Assembly: GCA_964653695.1 (NCBI GenBank)
Contig: CAZZFQ010000006.1
Location: 1 to 42,262, forward strand
Direction: 5' to 3'
DNA length: 42,262 nt
Source of the DNA: JALHTG01 sp964653695
Lineage (GTDB): Archaea > Thermoproteota > Bathyarchaeia > 40CM-2-53-6 > JALHTG01
Shown here: piece after piece, positions 25,954-34,859 of the stretch
How positions within the stretch are numbered: the first letter of the stretch is position 1
Layout of the letters: every line of letters starts with the position of its first letter
The notes under the pieces: model-generated
Told to the model about the DNA's origin: nothing
What the model saw: the letters and a program-made list of their open reading frames with translations, nothing else
Database searches by the model: none
Made by a program: the position numbers and the translations under genes

Positions 25954-26526
25954 TTGAGCCAAGGATTGGCAAGAGGCGAAGAATTGATCTCTGAGATCCT
26001 GGTTTTTCTTTCGGTCATCGCTGCCATTGCGACAATCGTCGCCGAGGCTCGAACCACGACTCGATTCGGAGTTGGATTTCTGGGATTATTCTCTTCGCTA
26101 GCTGTATATCTTCGTGGAGACAGCTTTCTCGGTTTGATCTTGCTTCTCACTTCAGCAATAGCTTTGCCAGGCATCCTTGCATCAAGACGTGACGATGCCC
26201 CTGAGACGACGAAAGGTTCTCTTTGGAGGCAGTTGCCTGTCCTGGTACTCTATCCGATAGCAGCTCTCGCGATAAGCTCCCTCTTGCACCTCCAGCCTAT
26301 AGAAGTGGAGCTGGTTGCCTTTGCATCTGTCGGTCTAGCTTCTCTGACCACAGGAGATTCATCAATCAAGGTCCCTCTGGGCTTAATTGTGATATCACAA
26401 GCTGTTCTGGTAGCTGCTTGCCTTCGAAGCTATCCTATATGGCTGATGCTATCTCTGGAATTCTCTCGGCTTCTATTGATCACATTTCTCCCCGCCCGAA
26501 GGCAAAGCCAATGTCACAGCTTCTAA
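25954..26526 (+). CDS. Polytopic membrane protein, unknown
   Basis: This 190-aa product starts at TTG 25954 and has about six hydrophobic helices (roughly residues 12-30, 37-53, 56-75, 94-110, 118-133 and 142-180). The only soluble part is a short charged loop around SRRDDAPETTKG. No family is recognised. It is divergent from the cyclophilin-like gene with an 83-base spacer and stands 83 bases upstream of the COG2403 GTPase on the same strand. Confidence 0.6.
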   Translation: MSQGLARGEELISEILVFLSVIAAIATIVAEARTTTRFGVGFLGLFSSLAVYLRGDSFLGLILLLTSAIALPGILASRRDDAPETTKGSLWRQLPVLVLYPIAALAISSLLHLQPIEVELVAFASVGLASLTTGDSSIKVPLGLIVISQAVLVAACLRSYPIWLMLSLEFSRLLLITFLPARRQSQCHSF

Positions 26527-26609
26527 GCTAACTTCATATCCTCTTTGACCTACTCACTAACGAAGACACGATTCCGTCACAAGTGGAAACGTGTAGATTG
26601 TGATCCAAG

Positions 26610-27953
26610 ATGCGGTCTCCAGAATCAACCAGGATCAAGACAGTGATCATGGGCGCGGCAGGAAGGGACTTCCACAACTTCAATGTCTGCTTCCGAGACA
26701 ACAACCAATTTGAAGTAGTAGCTTTTACGGCTTCGCAGATTCCTGGAATAGAGAGGCGAGTCTACCCTGCAGAATTGGCTGGATCACTGTACAGAAATGG
26801 AATACCTATTCACTCAGAAGATGAATTGACACAATTGGTAGCTGAGTTCGATGTTGCGCAAGTCATTCTGGCTTACAGTGATCTCTCGTGCCTAGATGTA
26901 ATGCACAAGGCCTCGATCGCCTTGGCTTCGGGGGCAGACTTTGTACTCCAGGGCCCTCGAAGCACTATGCTAAGGGCGAAAGTCCCCGTGGTATCAGTGT
27001 GTGCAGTAAGAACTGGAGCTGGCAAGAGCACCGTAGCCAGAAAGGTAAGCGACATACTTCGGAAATTCAAGCGAAAAGCCGTGGTTGTTCGTCATCCAAT
27101 GCCTTACGGAGACCTTCGAGCTCAGGAGATCCAGCGGTTTGCGACCTATCAAGATCTTGACAGACAGAATTGCACAATAGAAGAACGCGAGGAGTACGAA
27201 CCTCACATTGATAGGGGGAACGTCGTGTTCGCAGGAGTTGACTATGGGAAGATACTTTTGGCCGCCGAGAAAGAATGCGATGTAATCGTATGGGATGGCG
27301 GAAATAACGATATGCCGTTCTACAGGCCGGATCTTCACATGGTCGTGGCAGATCCCTTGAGACCTGGAGACGAGGTCGGCTACTATCCCGGGGAGGCTAA
27401 CGTCAGAATGGCCGATGTGGTAGTTCTTAACAAGGTGGATTCCGCGTCTCGAGGCGCCGTTGAGGCAGTGAAAAAGAATGTGGGGCAATTGAACCCTCAA
27501 GCTATTATTGTTGAGACAGCGTCTTCGGTGATGGTTGATGACCCGAGTCTCATCAAGGACAAACGTGTCCTAGTAGTGGAGGACGGCCCGACGGTTACAC
27601 ATGGAGATATGGCCTACGGTGCGGGAATGATTGCTGCCAGAAAGTTGGGGGCGAGAGAAATTGTTGACCCTAGTCTGTTCGCTGTTGGATCGATTAGGGA
27701 GACTTTCGAGAAGTATCGCCAGCTTGAGTCAGTTCTACCCGCGATGGGCTACGGCGACCAACAGATCAAAGAGCTGGAACAGACAATCGCAAGAGTCGAC
27801 TGTGACGCGGTCGTTGTGGCCACTCCGATAGATATACGAAGGATTATCAGGCTTGACAAGCCTGCCGTTAGGGTGAGCTACGAGATAGAAGAGAGATCAA
27901 GGCCAACCTTGGAAGAGATACTGCGAGACAAGCTTAAGCAATGGCCTTCTTGA
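26610..27953 (+). CDS. COG2403-type GTPase, cyclic 2,3-diphosphoglycerate synthetase-like
   Basis: This 447-aa protein has an N-terminal Rossmann-like domain (TVIMGAAGRDFHNFN at 11-25), then a P-loop at 129-141 (SVCAVRTGAGKST), and later a NKVD motif (VVLNKVDSAS) for guanine recognition. The WDGGNNDMPFYRPDLHMVVADP block is typical of COG2403. Relatives include cyclic 2,3-diphosphoglycerate synthetase, but most COG2403 members have no assigned reaction, so the product is called by similarity of architecture only. ATG 26610 gives a complete family length. Its last 20 bases overlap the convergent DegT gene. Confidence 0.85.
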   Translation: MRSPESTRIKTVIMGAAGRDFHNFNVCFRDNNQFEVVAFTASQIPGIERRVYPAELAGSLYRNGIPIHSEDELTQLVAEFDVAQVILAYSDLSCLDVMHKASIALASGADFVLQGPRSTMLRAKVPVVSVCAVRTGAGKSTVARKVSDILRKFKRKAVVVRHPMPYGDLRAQEIQRFATYQDLDRQNCTIEEREEYEPHIDRGNVVFAGVDYGKILLAAEKECDVIVWDGGNNDMPFYRPDLHMVVADPLRPGDEVGYYPGEANVRMADVVVLNKVDSASRGAVEAVKKNVGQLNPQAIIVETASSVMVDDPSLIKDKRVLVVEDGPTVTHGDMAYGAGMIAARKLGAREIVDPSLFAVGSIRETFEKYRQLESVLPAMGYGDQQIKELEQTIARVDCDAVVVATPIDIRRIIRLDKPAVRVSYEIEERSRPTLEEILRDKLKQWPS

Positions 27954-29091
27954 CCGTATCAGCAACGTACGAAACGTCTTCAGGAGTCATTGCTGGATGG
28001 ACAGGTAGCGAGAATACCTGCCTGGCAGTCCTCTCTGTCTCAGGTAGCATTCCTCTCTTGCCCCCGGAGACCTCTCTGTACAAAGGAAGCAAGTGAACTG
28101 GAGTCTCGTAATAGATGCTGGCTTCAATATTCTTGTTACGCAGTCTCTCCACAATCTTGTTTCTCTTACCTGCGTTTGCGCCCCTCACACGAACTGTGTA
28201 GAGATACCATGCATGTCTCACACCTTCAGGTTCGGTGGGGGTTATCAGCTTCCCTGAGACTCCTATCTGTTCAGAAAGAACCCTTGCATTTTCTCGTCTT
28301 CTCTCTACGAACCCTGCAAGCTTCCTCAGTTGAACAACACCTAACGCTGCAGCTAGCTCTGTCATGTGATAGTTGTTGCCTACTCTGGAAACCCAGTACG
28401 GTCTCTCCTCCCCATGAGTTCTTATGATCTTGAGCACGTGCGCCAAATCATCATCATTCGTCGTCACCATGCCTCCCTCTCCCGTAGTCATATTCTTCGC
28501 TGAATAGAAGCTGAAGCACGCCATATCCCCAAGAGATCCTGTCTTTCTTTGTTTGTATGTGGCCGCATGTGCTTGAGCTGCATCCTCAATTACCGTCACC
28601 CCTTTTCTTCTACCAAGTTCCATGATCGGGTCCATGTCACAGGGGAGGCCGTAAAGGTGAACAGGTACAATCGCCTTTGTGTCTCTACTGATGGAGTTTT
28701 CAACGTTTTCCAGGGACATGCAGTACGTGTCGCCTTGAATATCAGCGAATGCAGGTCTTGCTCCGCATAGCAGAACCGGGGTGCCAGTCCCCGCGAAAGT
28801 AAAGGATGGGATAAGCACCTCATCGCCGTGTTTGACGTTGGCCGCGAGCAGAGCGCAGTGAAGAGCAGCGGTCCCAGTATTGACTGCGATTGCATGCTTT
28901 ACTTCTACAAACTTTGCGAATTCCCGTTCAAACTCCAGAACCTTTGGACCTGATCCGCTTTTGTCTGTGAGAATCCCGCTCTTTAGAACGGAAGTGGCCG
29001 CTTCGATCTCCTCCTTTCCTGTTAGCGGCTGGTTTATTCTGATCAGGTCTCTCAATTTTCCTGCGTCCTTATTCTCCCACTCATGTGCCAA
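27934..29091 (-). CDS. DegT/DnrJ/EryC1-family PLP-dependent aminotransferase
   Basis: This 385-aa enzyme transfers an amino group to a keto-sugar nucleotide, usually in the synthesis of amino sugars for glycans. The PLP-contact aspartate lies in VIEDAAQAHAA (169-175) and the Schiff-base lysine in SFYSAKNMTTGEGGM (Lys199). The N-terminal INQPLTGKEEIEAA and the NTGTAALHCAL block are family signatures, and the C-terminal ASIYYETPVHLLPLYRE region is intact. The start is TTG 29091. It probably supplies amino sugars to the glycosyltransferases further right, though it is not in an operon with them. Confidence 0.93.
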   Translation of the reverse strand: MAHEWENKDAGKLRDLIRINQPLTGKEEIEAATSVLKSGILTDKSGSGPKVLEFEREFAKFVEVKHAIAVNTGTAALHCALLAANVKHGDEVLIPSFTFAGTGTPVLLCGARPAFADIQGDTYCMSLENVENSISRDTKAIVPVHLYGLPCDMDPIMELGRRKGVTVIEDAAQAHAATYKQRKTGSLGDMACFSFYSAKNMTTGEGGMVTTNDDDLAHVLKIIRTHGEERPYWVSRVGNNYHMTELAAALGVVQLRKLAGFVERRRENARVLSEQIGVSGKLITPTEPEGVRHAWYLYTVRVRGANAGKRNKIVERLRNKNIEASIYYETPVHLLPLYREVSGGKRGMLPETERTARQVFSLPVHPAMTPEDVSYVADTVKKAIA

Positions 29092-29301
29092 TTGTGTCTA
29101 AAAGGGTTTCTAGCCTCTACTACTGGAGGATCAAAAGCCGTCTTTGGTAATGGTCAGTTCGATGTCGTTCTGCAAGCGGCTGTAAAGCTTCTCCGGCCCA
29201 AAGGGCTCTCTGGATCGAGAGAAAGCTTGAAGACGAATTCCACGTTGATGTTCGACGATAGGACGACTAAAGAATATGGTGTGAGAATCAGATACGCTTA
29301 A
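29083..29301 (+). CDS. Possible 72-aa small ORF, doubtful
   Basis: ATG 29083 opens a 72-codon frame in the 256-base region between the DegT gene and the sugar isomerase. Its middle (FDVVLQAAVKLLRPKG) and end (DDRTTKEYGVRIRYA) look protein-like, but it starts inside the divergent DegT gene and has no recognisable domain. The region may equally be a plain regulatory region. Confidence 0.22.
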   Translation: MCQLCLKGFLASTTGGSKAVFGNGQFDVVLQAAVKLLRPKGLSGSRESLKTNSTLMFDDRTTKEYGVRIRYA

Positions 29302-29347
29302 GAAAGCCAGCCAAGGCATCTGCGCGCTAGAGAGGAGATCGTGCGAT

Positions 29348-30610
29348 ATGGAGCAGCCGACGGTGCTTATGATTCCTCTATCGACTAAGATGCACATGGA
29401 CAGGTCCGTCGAACCAGCCAATCTTGCGAGAGAGTTACTTGAGAAGTCAGGACTCAAAGTATTCGGCAGAAAGTCTCCTGCGTCCAAGGTCGACGAGGTT
29501 CCCCGTTTCCCCTCAGAAGAATATGACGCAGTGGTCGTATTCCTAGCCAGTGGAGGAACCTCAGAACTTGCCGCAAAGATAGTAGCAGGAAATGCCTATT
29601 TCATCTGGGCGTATGATGAAGTCAACAGTCTGTCCTCAGCCTTGAGCGTCAGAGAGAGGCTCAACGGGATTGAGGCGTGGCGAGGGGAAATTGCTTACAA
29701 TAGTTTGGATGAGGCACCTCCTAGCATAATAGGTCAGGCGAGAGCCTCACGAGTCGTCAAGTCAATGAAAGATCTGAGGATCGGCCTCATAGGAGACGAA
29801 GAATACTTCGACGACAAGGCAGATGAATCAAAGGCCCTGTCCGGCCTCTTAGGCGTGGAAGTTGTCAAGATTGCCATCGGTGATCTGATATCAGAGTTCA
29901 GAAGCCAAGACGATGATCAAGCCTCAAAGGTAGTGGATGAGAAATTCTCTGGCGCGTCTGTAATGGAGCCTAGCAGGAAAGACCTTCAGAGATCAGGCAA
30001 GATGTATCTTGCCTTTAAGTCCTTGGCCACTAGGAACAAAGTTGATGCAATTTCTCTTGACTGCTTTCGACTTATCAAGAGAACTGGAACCTCCGCATGT
30101 TTGGCATTTTCGCTTCTGATCGATGAGGGAAAGATCTCAGTATGCGAGGGAGATCTTCGATCTTCGGCATTGATGATGATCTTTAGAGAGCTTGCTGGAC
30201 CAAGCTGGCTTGGAAACTTGGTGCAAGTGGATCGAAGTCTCAATACAATAACCCTTGCACACTGCACAGCTCCCTCATCGCTTGCGGAAGCAGGTGGAAA
30301 AATCATCCTTCGAAGTCACTTTGAATCAGGCGAGGGCGTTTCGCTTGATGTTCCACTAAAGCGGTTGCCAGTGACGGTCGCAAATCTTCAGTTCAAACCG
30401 CTTCAAATGGTCATTGCAAGAGGGGAATTGTTGGAATCTCAGATCGGTAAATTCTCGCTATGCCGAACTCAAGCCAAGATCAAACTCGGAGGAAACGTTG
30501 ACCGCCTCCTTCAATTCACTGGGAACCATCATGTTGTGGCCTACGGTGACTGGGCCGAGACGCTTCTCAGAATAGCGAAAAAGCTGAACATGTCGCTCAT
30601 AGAGGTCTAG
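29348..30610 (+). CDS. L-fucose isomerase-like sugar isomerase
   Basis: This 420-aa protein has the L-fucose/L-arabinose isomerase-like fold: an N-terminal substrate domain with VVVFLASGGTSELA, a middle domain, and the C-terminal domain with CEGDLRSSALMMIFRELAGP and FTGNHHVVAYGDW. The acidic residues in CEGD and the histidine in GNHH fit the metal site. It would interconvert an aldose and a ketose; L-fucose/fuculose is only one possibility, and many archaeal homologues remain uncharacterised. Length is less than bacterial FucI (about 590 aa) but common in archaeal homologues. Start ATG 29348. Confidence 0.83.
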   Translation: MEQPTVLMIPLSTKMHMDRSVEPANLARELLEKSGLKVFGRKSPASKVDEVPRFPSEEYDAVVVFLASGGTSELAAKIVAGNAYFIWAYDEVNSLSSALSVRERLNGIEAWRGEIAYNSLDEAPPSIIGQARASRVVKSMKDLRIGLIGDEEYFDDKADESKALSGLLGVEVVKIAIGDLISEFRSQDDDQASKVVDEKFSGASVMEPSRKDLQRSGKMYLAFKSLATRNKVDAISLDCFRLIKRTGTSACLAFSLLIDEGKISVCEGDLRSSALMMIFRELAGPSWLGNLVQVDRSLNTITLAHCTAPSSLAEAGGKIILRSHFESGEGVSLDVPLKRLPVTVANLQFKPLQMVIARGELLESQIGKFSLCRTQAKIKLGGNVDRLLQFTGNHHVVAYGDWAETLLRIAKKLNMSLIEV

Positions 30611-30690
30611 CTGAGATCATTTCCGAGAACATTATCAAGTTCTCCTACGATTTTCGCTAGAACGTTTCGATTCAAGGCTTTGCAGTAAAC

Positions 30691-30698
30691 CTTATATT
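30691..30698 (+). promoter_or_regulatory. TATA-like box upstream of rpoK
   Basis: CTTATATT is a good archaeal TATA element about 110 bases before the rpoK GTG at 30806, implying a leader of about 85 bases. Confidence 0.4.
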
Positions 30699-30805
30699 GG
30701 GTCTGTCGAGTCTGTTGGGTAACTTCGCTCAGATAGAGGTCCATCTTATTGGCTCACGCAAGGTTGCGTTTGCTGTCTCTTCGAGCAGACAGGTGAAGGT
30801 TCGCT

Positions 30806-31081
30806 GTGAGTTCGAAGAGAGACAAGATCACTGGATTGATAGGCCCGAGAAAGCTTACTCGATTTGAGAGAGCGAGGATAGTCGGCGCGAGAGCGCTTCA
30901 GATATCGATGGGGGCTCCGGTTCTCATGGATGTATCACAATCCTCGAAGTCGCCTATCGATATTGCTCTCATGGAACTGGAGCAGGGAGTTCTTCCCATA
31001 AGCATCAGACGAACTCTCCCTGACGGTGAAAGTCAGAACATACCTCTTAAGGTCCTTTTAGAAGGTGAGTCGAGAAGATAG
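30806..31081 (+). CDS. rpoK: DNA-directed RNA polymerase subunit K (RpoK/Rpb6)
   Basis: This 91-aa protein matches archaeal RpoK, the counterpart of eukaryotic Rpb6 and bacterial omega. The conserved core is RKLTRFERARIVGARALQI, then GAPVLMDV, followed by IDIALMELEQGVLPISIRRTLPDG. It helps assembly and stability of the RNA polymerase clamp. Length is at the upper end of the archaeal range because of a 14-residue basic N-terminus. The start is GTG 30806. It stands alone, not in the ribosomal-protein/RNA-polymerase cluster seen in several archaea. Confidence 0.94.
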   Translation: MSSKRDKITGLIGPRKLTRFERARIVGARALQISMGAPVLMDVSQSSKSPIDIALMELEQGVLPISIRRTLPDGESQNIPLKVLLEGESRR

Positions 31082-31104
31082 CATTCTCTCGAGTTTCTTC
31101 ACGA

Positions 31105-31311
31105 ATGGTTTTGGAAATGAGTGAGCTGAAGTACTGGGCTGTTGCCTTCGCAGTCATGTCGATCAGTTCTTTAATGGTTGCTTCGATTAGGCTTTTTCGC
31201 TCACCTTTCTTTGTTGTCGAATTCGAGCTCTGCATCTTCTATCTTCCAACGTTGATTTTGGGCCTAATCTGTCTGCGCCTCATGAAAGCAGGTGCTCGTT
31301 CCCGATTCTGA
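31105..31311 (+). CDS. 68-aa membrane protein with two TM helices
   Basis: ATG 31105 opens a 68-codon frame, 23 bases after rpoK. Hydrophobic helices span about residues 10-28 and 40-58, with a short charged loop and a basic tail (KAGARSRF). No family is recognised. The last 32 bases overlap the end of the convergent radical SAM gene. The TM pattern makes it more likely real than chance. Confidence 0.5.
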   Translation: MVLEMSELKYWAVAFAVMSISSLMVASIRLFRSPFFVVEFELCIFYLPTLILGLICLRLMKAGARSRF

Positions 31312-32407
31312 CTCGTCTAAGATGCTTTAGAGCCGTGTCGCGACAGCGCAGAGCTTGTTCTTTGGATGTCACAGGAAGATCACTCATCACGTACCGAGGA
31401 GAGAAAGCCAGTAAGGAATAGGGAATTCTATCATCAATGCCTGATATGAATTCAGCTATGCAGGCTACCTCCTGTTCATTCACATATCCAGGAATGAGCA
31501 AGGTACTAGCAGTCAATACCGGTAGATTCTGGCGTGCTTCAAAATACTTCCTTCCTGCTCGATCAAAATTCCTCAGTGACTGGGTGTTCGAAACTCCGCA
31601 AATACCCCGAGCCAGTCCCTCATCCCAAAACTTGATGTCGAACTTCATATTGCCCCCGGTTTGAAGCGAAAGCTCCATGGCCTGGTCGAGGAAGCTGGAG
31701 TTCATGTAGCCGTTCGTTTCCCAGCAGACTCTCAGGATGCGATGTTCATCATCTGCCTTGATCAGAGCCAGTTTGCTTGTTTCCAACGCGTGAGGCATCT
31801 GCGGAGATGGATCTCCTCCGAAGAAGCATATGCAGGAAACAGACTTGGTCGCTTTCTCTGCTAAGGCGGCAGAGCTCACATGAGGGACGTCGCTGATCGC
31901 AAGCCTCCTGTAGTGCCAGTTCTGGCAGAAGAGGCAATCGAATGAGCAGGAGCCATAGAAAACTGCCAAGTTGTCGTGGCCTTTCTCAGGTTCCTCGTGG
32001 GAATATGAGTACTTCGGGAACCCGCTACCGGTGCATCCGGGACAGAACCACCACGCTACGCAGTTTGTTGGAAGGCCATCATAATACCATTCAAGAATTC
32101 CACAATCGGGCGTTCCCCCTCTCCTTCGAATCGTTCCCTCTGAATTCAGCACCAGACCGCAATAGCCCATGCCTGCATTCGGGATCTTGCAGTTGTTTGC
32201 GCATACTCCGCACATTAGGCCCTCGCTAGGCGGAAATGCAGGCAGACCGAACTTGGCGCGACTCTCTTCGTGAGTTCTGTTGGTGACCGCTAACGCTTCG
32301 TCGGTTCTATTCGAGAGGCAGTTCGAACATACTCCTAGACCTGACGATATATAGGGGCTTGATTCGCCGCAGATCTGGCACTTGCCCAACCGCAATCCCG
32401 AGCTCAT
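31280..32407 (-). CDS. PflA-like radical SAM protein with Cys-rich N-terminus
   Basis: From ATG 32407 the product is 375 aa. A zinc-ribbon CQIC...CSNC lies at residues 10-30, a second Cys-rich region CGVCANNC with further cysteines and a FCPGC motif follows, and then the radical SAM triad CSFDCLFCQNW that binds the 4Fe-4S cluster and S-adenosylmethionine. The rest has FFGGDPSPQ (SAM-binding GGxP-like) and WETNGY. It resembles the pyruvate-formate-lyase-activating-enzyme-like group (COG1313/COG1180), including AmmeMemoRadiSam proteins. A longer start at 32470 adds 21 residues without homology. No AMMECR1 or Memo gene lies next to it. Substrate unknown. Confidence 0.85.
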   Translation of the reverse strand: MSSGLRLGKCQICGESSPYISSGLGVCSNCLSNRTDEALAVTNRTHEESRAKFGLPAFPPSEGLMCGVCANNCKIPNAGMGYCGLVLNSEGTIRRRGGTPDCGILEWYYDGLPTNCVAWWFCPGCTGSGFPKYSYSHEEPEKGHDNLAVFYGSCSFDCLFCQNWHYRRLAISDVPHVSSAALAEKATKSVSCICFFGGDPSPQMPHALETSKLALIKADDEHRILRVCWETNGYMNSSFLDQAMELSLQTGGNMKFDIKFWDEGLARGICGVSNTQSLRNFDRAGRKYFEARQNLPVLTASTLLIPGYVNEQEVACIAEFISGIDDRIPYSLLAFSPRYVMSDLPVTSKEQALRCRDTALKHLRRVRIGNEHLLS

Positions 32408-32515
32408 GATAGGAGTCCGACATCTTTCAACAGTTCGGTCCTTTCCTGCTTCCCTCTCCACAAAAACCATTATGGCGAACTTAGGATATCTACTCGTTCG
32501 GCGTGGAGAGGCATC

Positions 32516-34117
32516 GTGGAAGGGAAGAAGCAGTCTGCTCGAGATCGCTGGTCAGATATTGCCTCTCTCAATGGTGTATGTAGCGTACTTGCCAGACACG
32601 AGGCCTTGGCGATATTTGGCGCCGCCCTGGTCCTCTACTCATTCTTCGCGTCCTGCTCATTTAATGAAGGAGATTCGTTCAATTTTGCACAATCACTGCT
32701 GAACTTCGATCTTGTGAGAGAGCAACCTCACGCTCCTGGTTATCCTCTCTACGTCTTCCTTGGACGCACTCTTTTCTTACTCACAGGGAACCAGCTTGCG
32801 GCTCTCAGGTGGATCAGCATTGTCAGCGGAGCTTTGACACTGGTTCCTTTGTATTTCTTGGCGAGGAGCATGTACAATAGGGGAACAGCAGTTTCCGCAT
32901 GCCTCATACTAATGGTGCTCCCAGGCTTCTGGCTGCCGAGCGAGAAAGCAACGACTGATGCTCTCTCGACTTTTCTTCTTACTCTTGGCATAGCTCTTCT
33001 GTACTTTGGAATGAAGGGGCATGGTCGAGCAATACCGGTATCCTACATGGTGTATGCTCTCGCAGTCGGTGTGAGGCCTACCAACCTCGCGTTCGTACCG
33101 CTTTGGCTCTTCGCAACAGTGAAAGCGAGGCACTCCACGAAGATAGTTTTTTCAGGCTTAGCATTTGTCGGAACGATCTTGGCGTGGCTTGTTCCTGTGG
33201 TCTGGGTAATGCGCTGGGACAGATTCCTGTTAGCAATGAGGTATATGTATGTTGGAACTGCGAGCACCGACTTCGTATTTGCAAGACCGTTGGGATTGGA
33301 TCCCTACGAGAGGATGTCCTTTGTACTTGCCTCAATCTTCACTTTTGGGTTCGGCGGGATGCTCCCTTCATTGCCGGGCCTAAGGTTTCCATTCACCTCA
33401 ACGAGCATCCCTGTCTACTACCTGTTTCATGACTTCATCTGGCTTGGCGCGATACTCTGCTCTTTCCTCAACTTCAAGAAGCTTGCTGAGAAGACCTTTA
33501 CGTTTCTTTGGGTTGTACCGCACTTCATGTTTGTATATCTCTTTGGCTCGCCGATCCATCACCGATACTTTCTTCCGATCTTCCCACCTCTGATATTGCT
33601 TATTGTTTCTTCGATAGGGAGCGCGTTGAAAGAGAGCGGGCACTGGTTCAGACTTTCGGCCAAGACTGAAAGTATTGTGCGTAATGGCGTCTATGTTCTA
33701 CTTATTCTCACTCTTGTAGCACATGCGAATCCTTTGGCGGCGAAGCTCCACACGGAGCCGTCACCTGTGACTCAACTTGTAACGTACGTTAAGGCCAACT
33801 ACGACTCAAATGACACAACGATTCTTGTGTTTCATGAATACGGCGCCTTTCAGATGTATGCTCCAGAGTTTCGGTGTTATCACTCACGGAAGCAGATTAC
33901 GGAGAATCTTCGCTCACTGGAAAGGCAACCGACGGGTCGTAGGACGTTGCTGATTACAAGCACCGCCTACGAATACTTAGTAGGCCATTCTCTCCTGTTG
34001 CGACTTGAAGTCACGAAAATAGCTGAGTTCTACTTGGACCCACGAGCTGAGATCGAGGATCATAGGGTTGCTTTGTACGTAGTGCGGGCTGCGCAGGTAT
34101 CCCATGGTAGAGCCTAG
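32516..34117 (+). CDS. Polytopic membrane glycosyltransferase, GT-C (GT39-like)
   Basis: This 533-aa protein has about eleven hydrophobic helices and a soluble C-terminal part of about 120 residues. The first extracytosolic loop holds the acidic EGDSFNFAQSLLNFDLVREQPHAPGYPLYV, the position of the catalytic Asp/Glu in GT-C enzymes. Such enzymes use a polyprenyl-phosphate sugar to glycosylate a protein or lipid on the outer face. GTG 32516 is the annotated start; the first 25 residues are polar. It is followed 37 bases later by a methyltransferase on the same strand, and both sit in the glycan gene group. Confidence 0.85.
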   Translation: MEGKKQSARDRWSDIASLNGVCSVLARHEALAIFGAALVLYSFFASCSFNEGDSFNFAQSLLNFDLVREQPHAPGYPLYVFLGRTLFLLTGNQLAALRWISIVSGALTLVPLYFLARSMYNRGTAVSACLILMVLPGFWLPSEKATTDALSTFLLTLGIALLYFGMKGHGRAIPVSYMVYALAVGVRPTNLAFVPLWLFATVKARHSTKIVFSGLAFVGTILAWLVPVVWVMRWDRFLLAMRYMYVGTASTDFVFARPLGLDPYERMSFVLASIFTFGFGGMLPSLPGLRFPFTSTSIPVYYLFHDFIWLGAILCSFLNFKKLAEKTFTFLWVVPHFMFVYLFGSPIHHRYFLPIFPPLILLIVSSIGSALKESGHWFRLSAKTESIVRNGVYVLLILTLVAHANPLAAKLHTEPSPVTQLVTYVKANYDSNDTTILVFHEYGAFQMYAPEFRCYHSRKQITENLRSLERQPTGRRTLLITSTAYEYLVGHSLLLRLEVTKIAEFYLDPRAEIEDHRVALYVVRAAQVSHGRA

Positions 34118-34154
34118 CCACTAACAGAAGTGACACAGCTCAGATCACATAAAC

Positions 34155-34769
34155 ATGAGCGAGGCGTTAAGGACGAGGCCCAAGCAATACTACGATAGGG
34201 TTGCGAAGAACTACTCTAGGATGATCACCCAAGGAATCGGGGGAGTGATGAAGAAACGAGAGAAGAACTCCTTGATGCACCTCCTTTCTCCCGGAAGAGG
34301 CGAGAGAGTGCTCGATGTGGGCTGTGGCTCTGGCTTCTACGCACGTCTCATCAGGAGCCAAGGCGCGGCGATATTCTGCGTGGATATATCACCAAACATG
34401 GTTGAGGTCGTCAGGAGGGCAGGAATCGACGCGGAGGTACACGACGCACAGCACCTGAACCTGAACCGGGAGTTTGACAAAATCCTGTGCGCCGGACCGC
34501 TAGAGTTCTGCAAACAACCTTTGGAGGCACTCAAGAACCTTCGCCGACACGTTGCTAAGGAAGGATGTTTGGTGCTATCCGTTCTCAATATGTCAGTCTT
34601 CGGCATGGTGTATAAGCTGTATCACATGTGCCACGGTTTCCAGATAAACTTGTTTTCACTTAATCGTATCACGTCGCTACTCGGTCAGGCAGGTTTCAGG
34701 ATCGAGAAGGTAGAGAGGCCTACCTCGTTCCTGTATGTGATCAAGGCAAGGCCAACGGGCCATAGCTGA
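34155..34769 (+). CDS. Class I SAM-dependent methyltransferase
   Basis: This 204-aa protein has the SAM-binding motif I VLDVGCGSGFYARL, motif II VDISPNMVEVVRRAG and post-motif CAGPLEFCKQPLEAL (acidic/aromatic loop). The fold is that of UbiE/SpeE-like small-molecule or lipid methyltransferases. The substrate is unknown; the position after a GT-C enzyme suggests a sugar, lipid or polyprenyl acceptor. ATG 34155 is a clear start. Confidence 0.88.
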   Translation: MSEALRTRPKQYYDRVAKNYSRMITQGIGGVMKKREKNSLMHLLSPGRGERVLDVGCGSGFYARLIRSQGAAIFCVDISPNMVEVVRRAGIDAEVHDAQHLNLNREFDKILCAGPLEFCKQPLEALKNLRRHVAKEGCLVLSVLNMSVFGMVYKLYHMCHGFQINLFSLNRITSLLGQAGFRIEKVERPTSFLYVIKARPTGHS

Positions 34770-34859
34770 TTGGGCAGATCCGCGGGGTGATCAAGAGACA
34801 TCTTGACGTTCACTAGAGGATGTGGATCTATCGCTAATCGTTTCCTTTCCTGCAACATT

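Noticed and set aside
30715..30867. 50-codon frame from TTG 30715 overlapping rpoK
   Set aside because: It sits at leaderless distance from the TATA element, but its second half is only the shifted frame of rpoK; no domain is seen, so it was treated as the rpoK leader.
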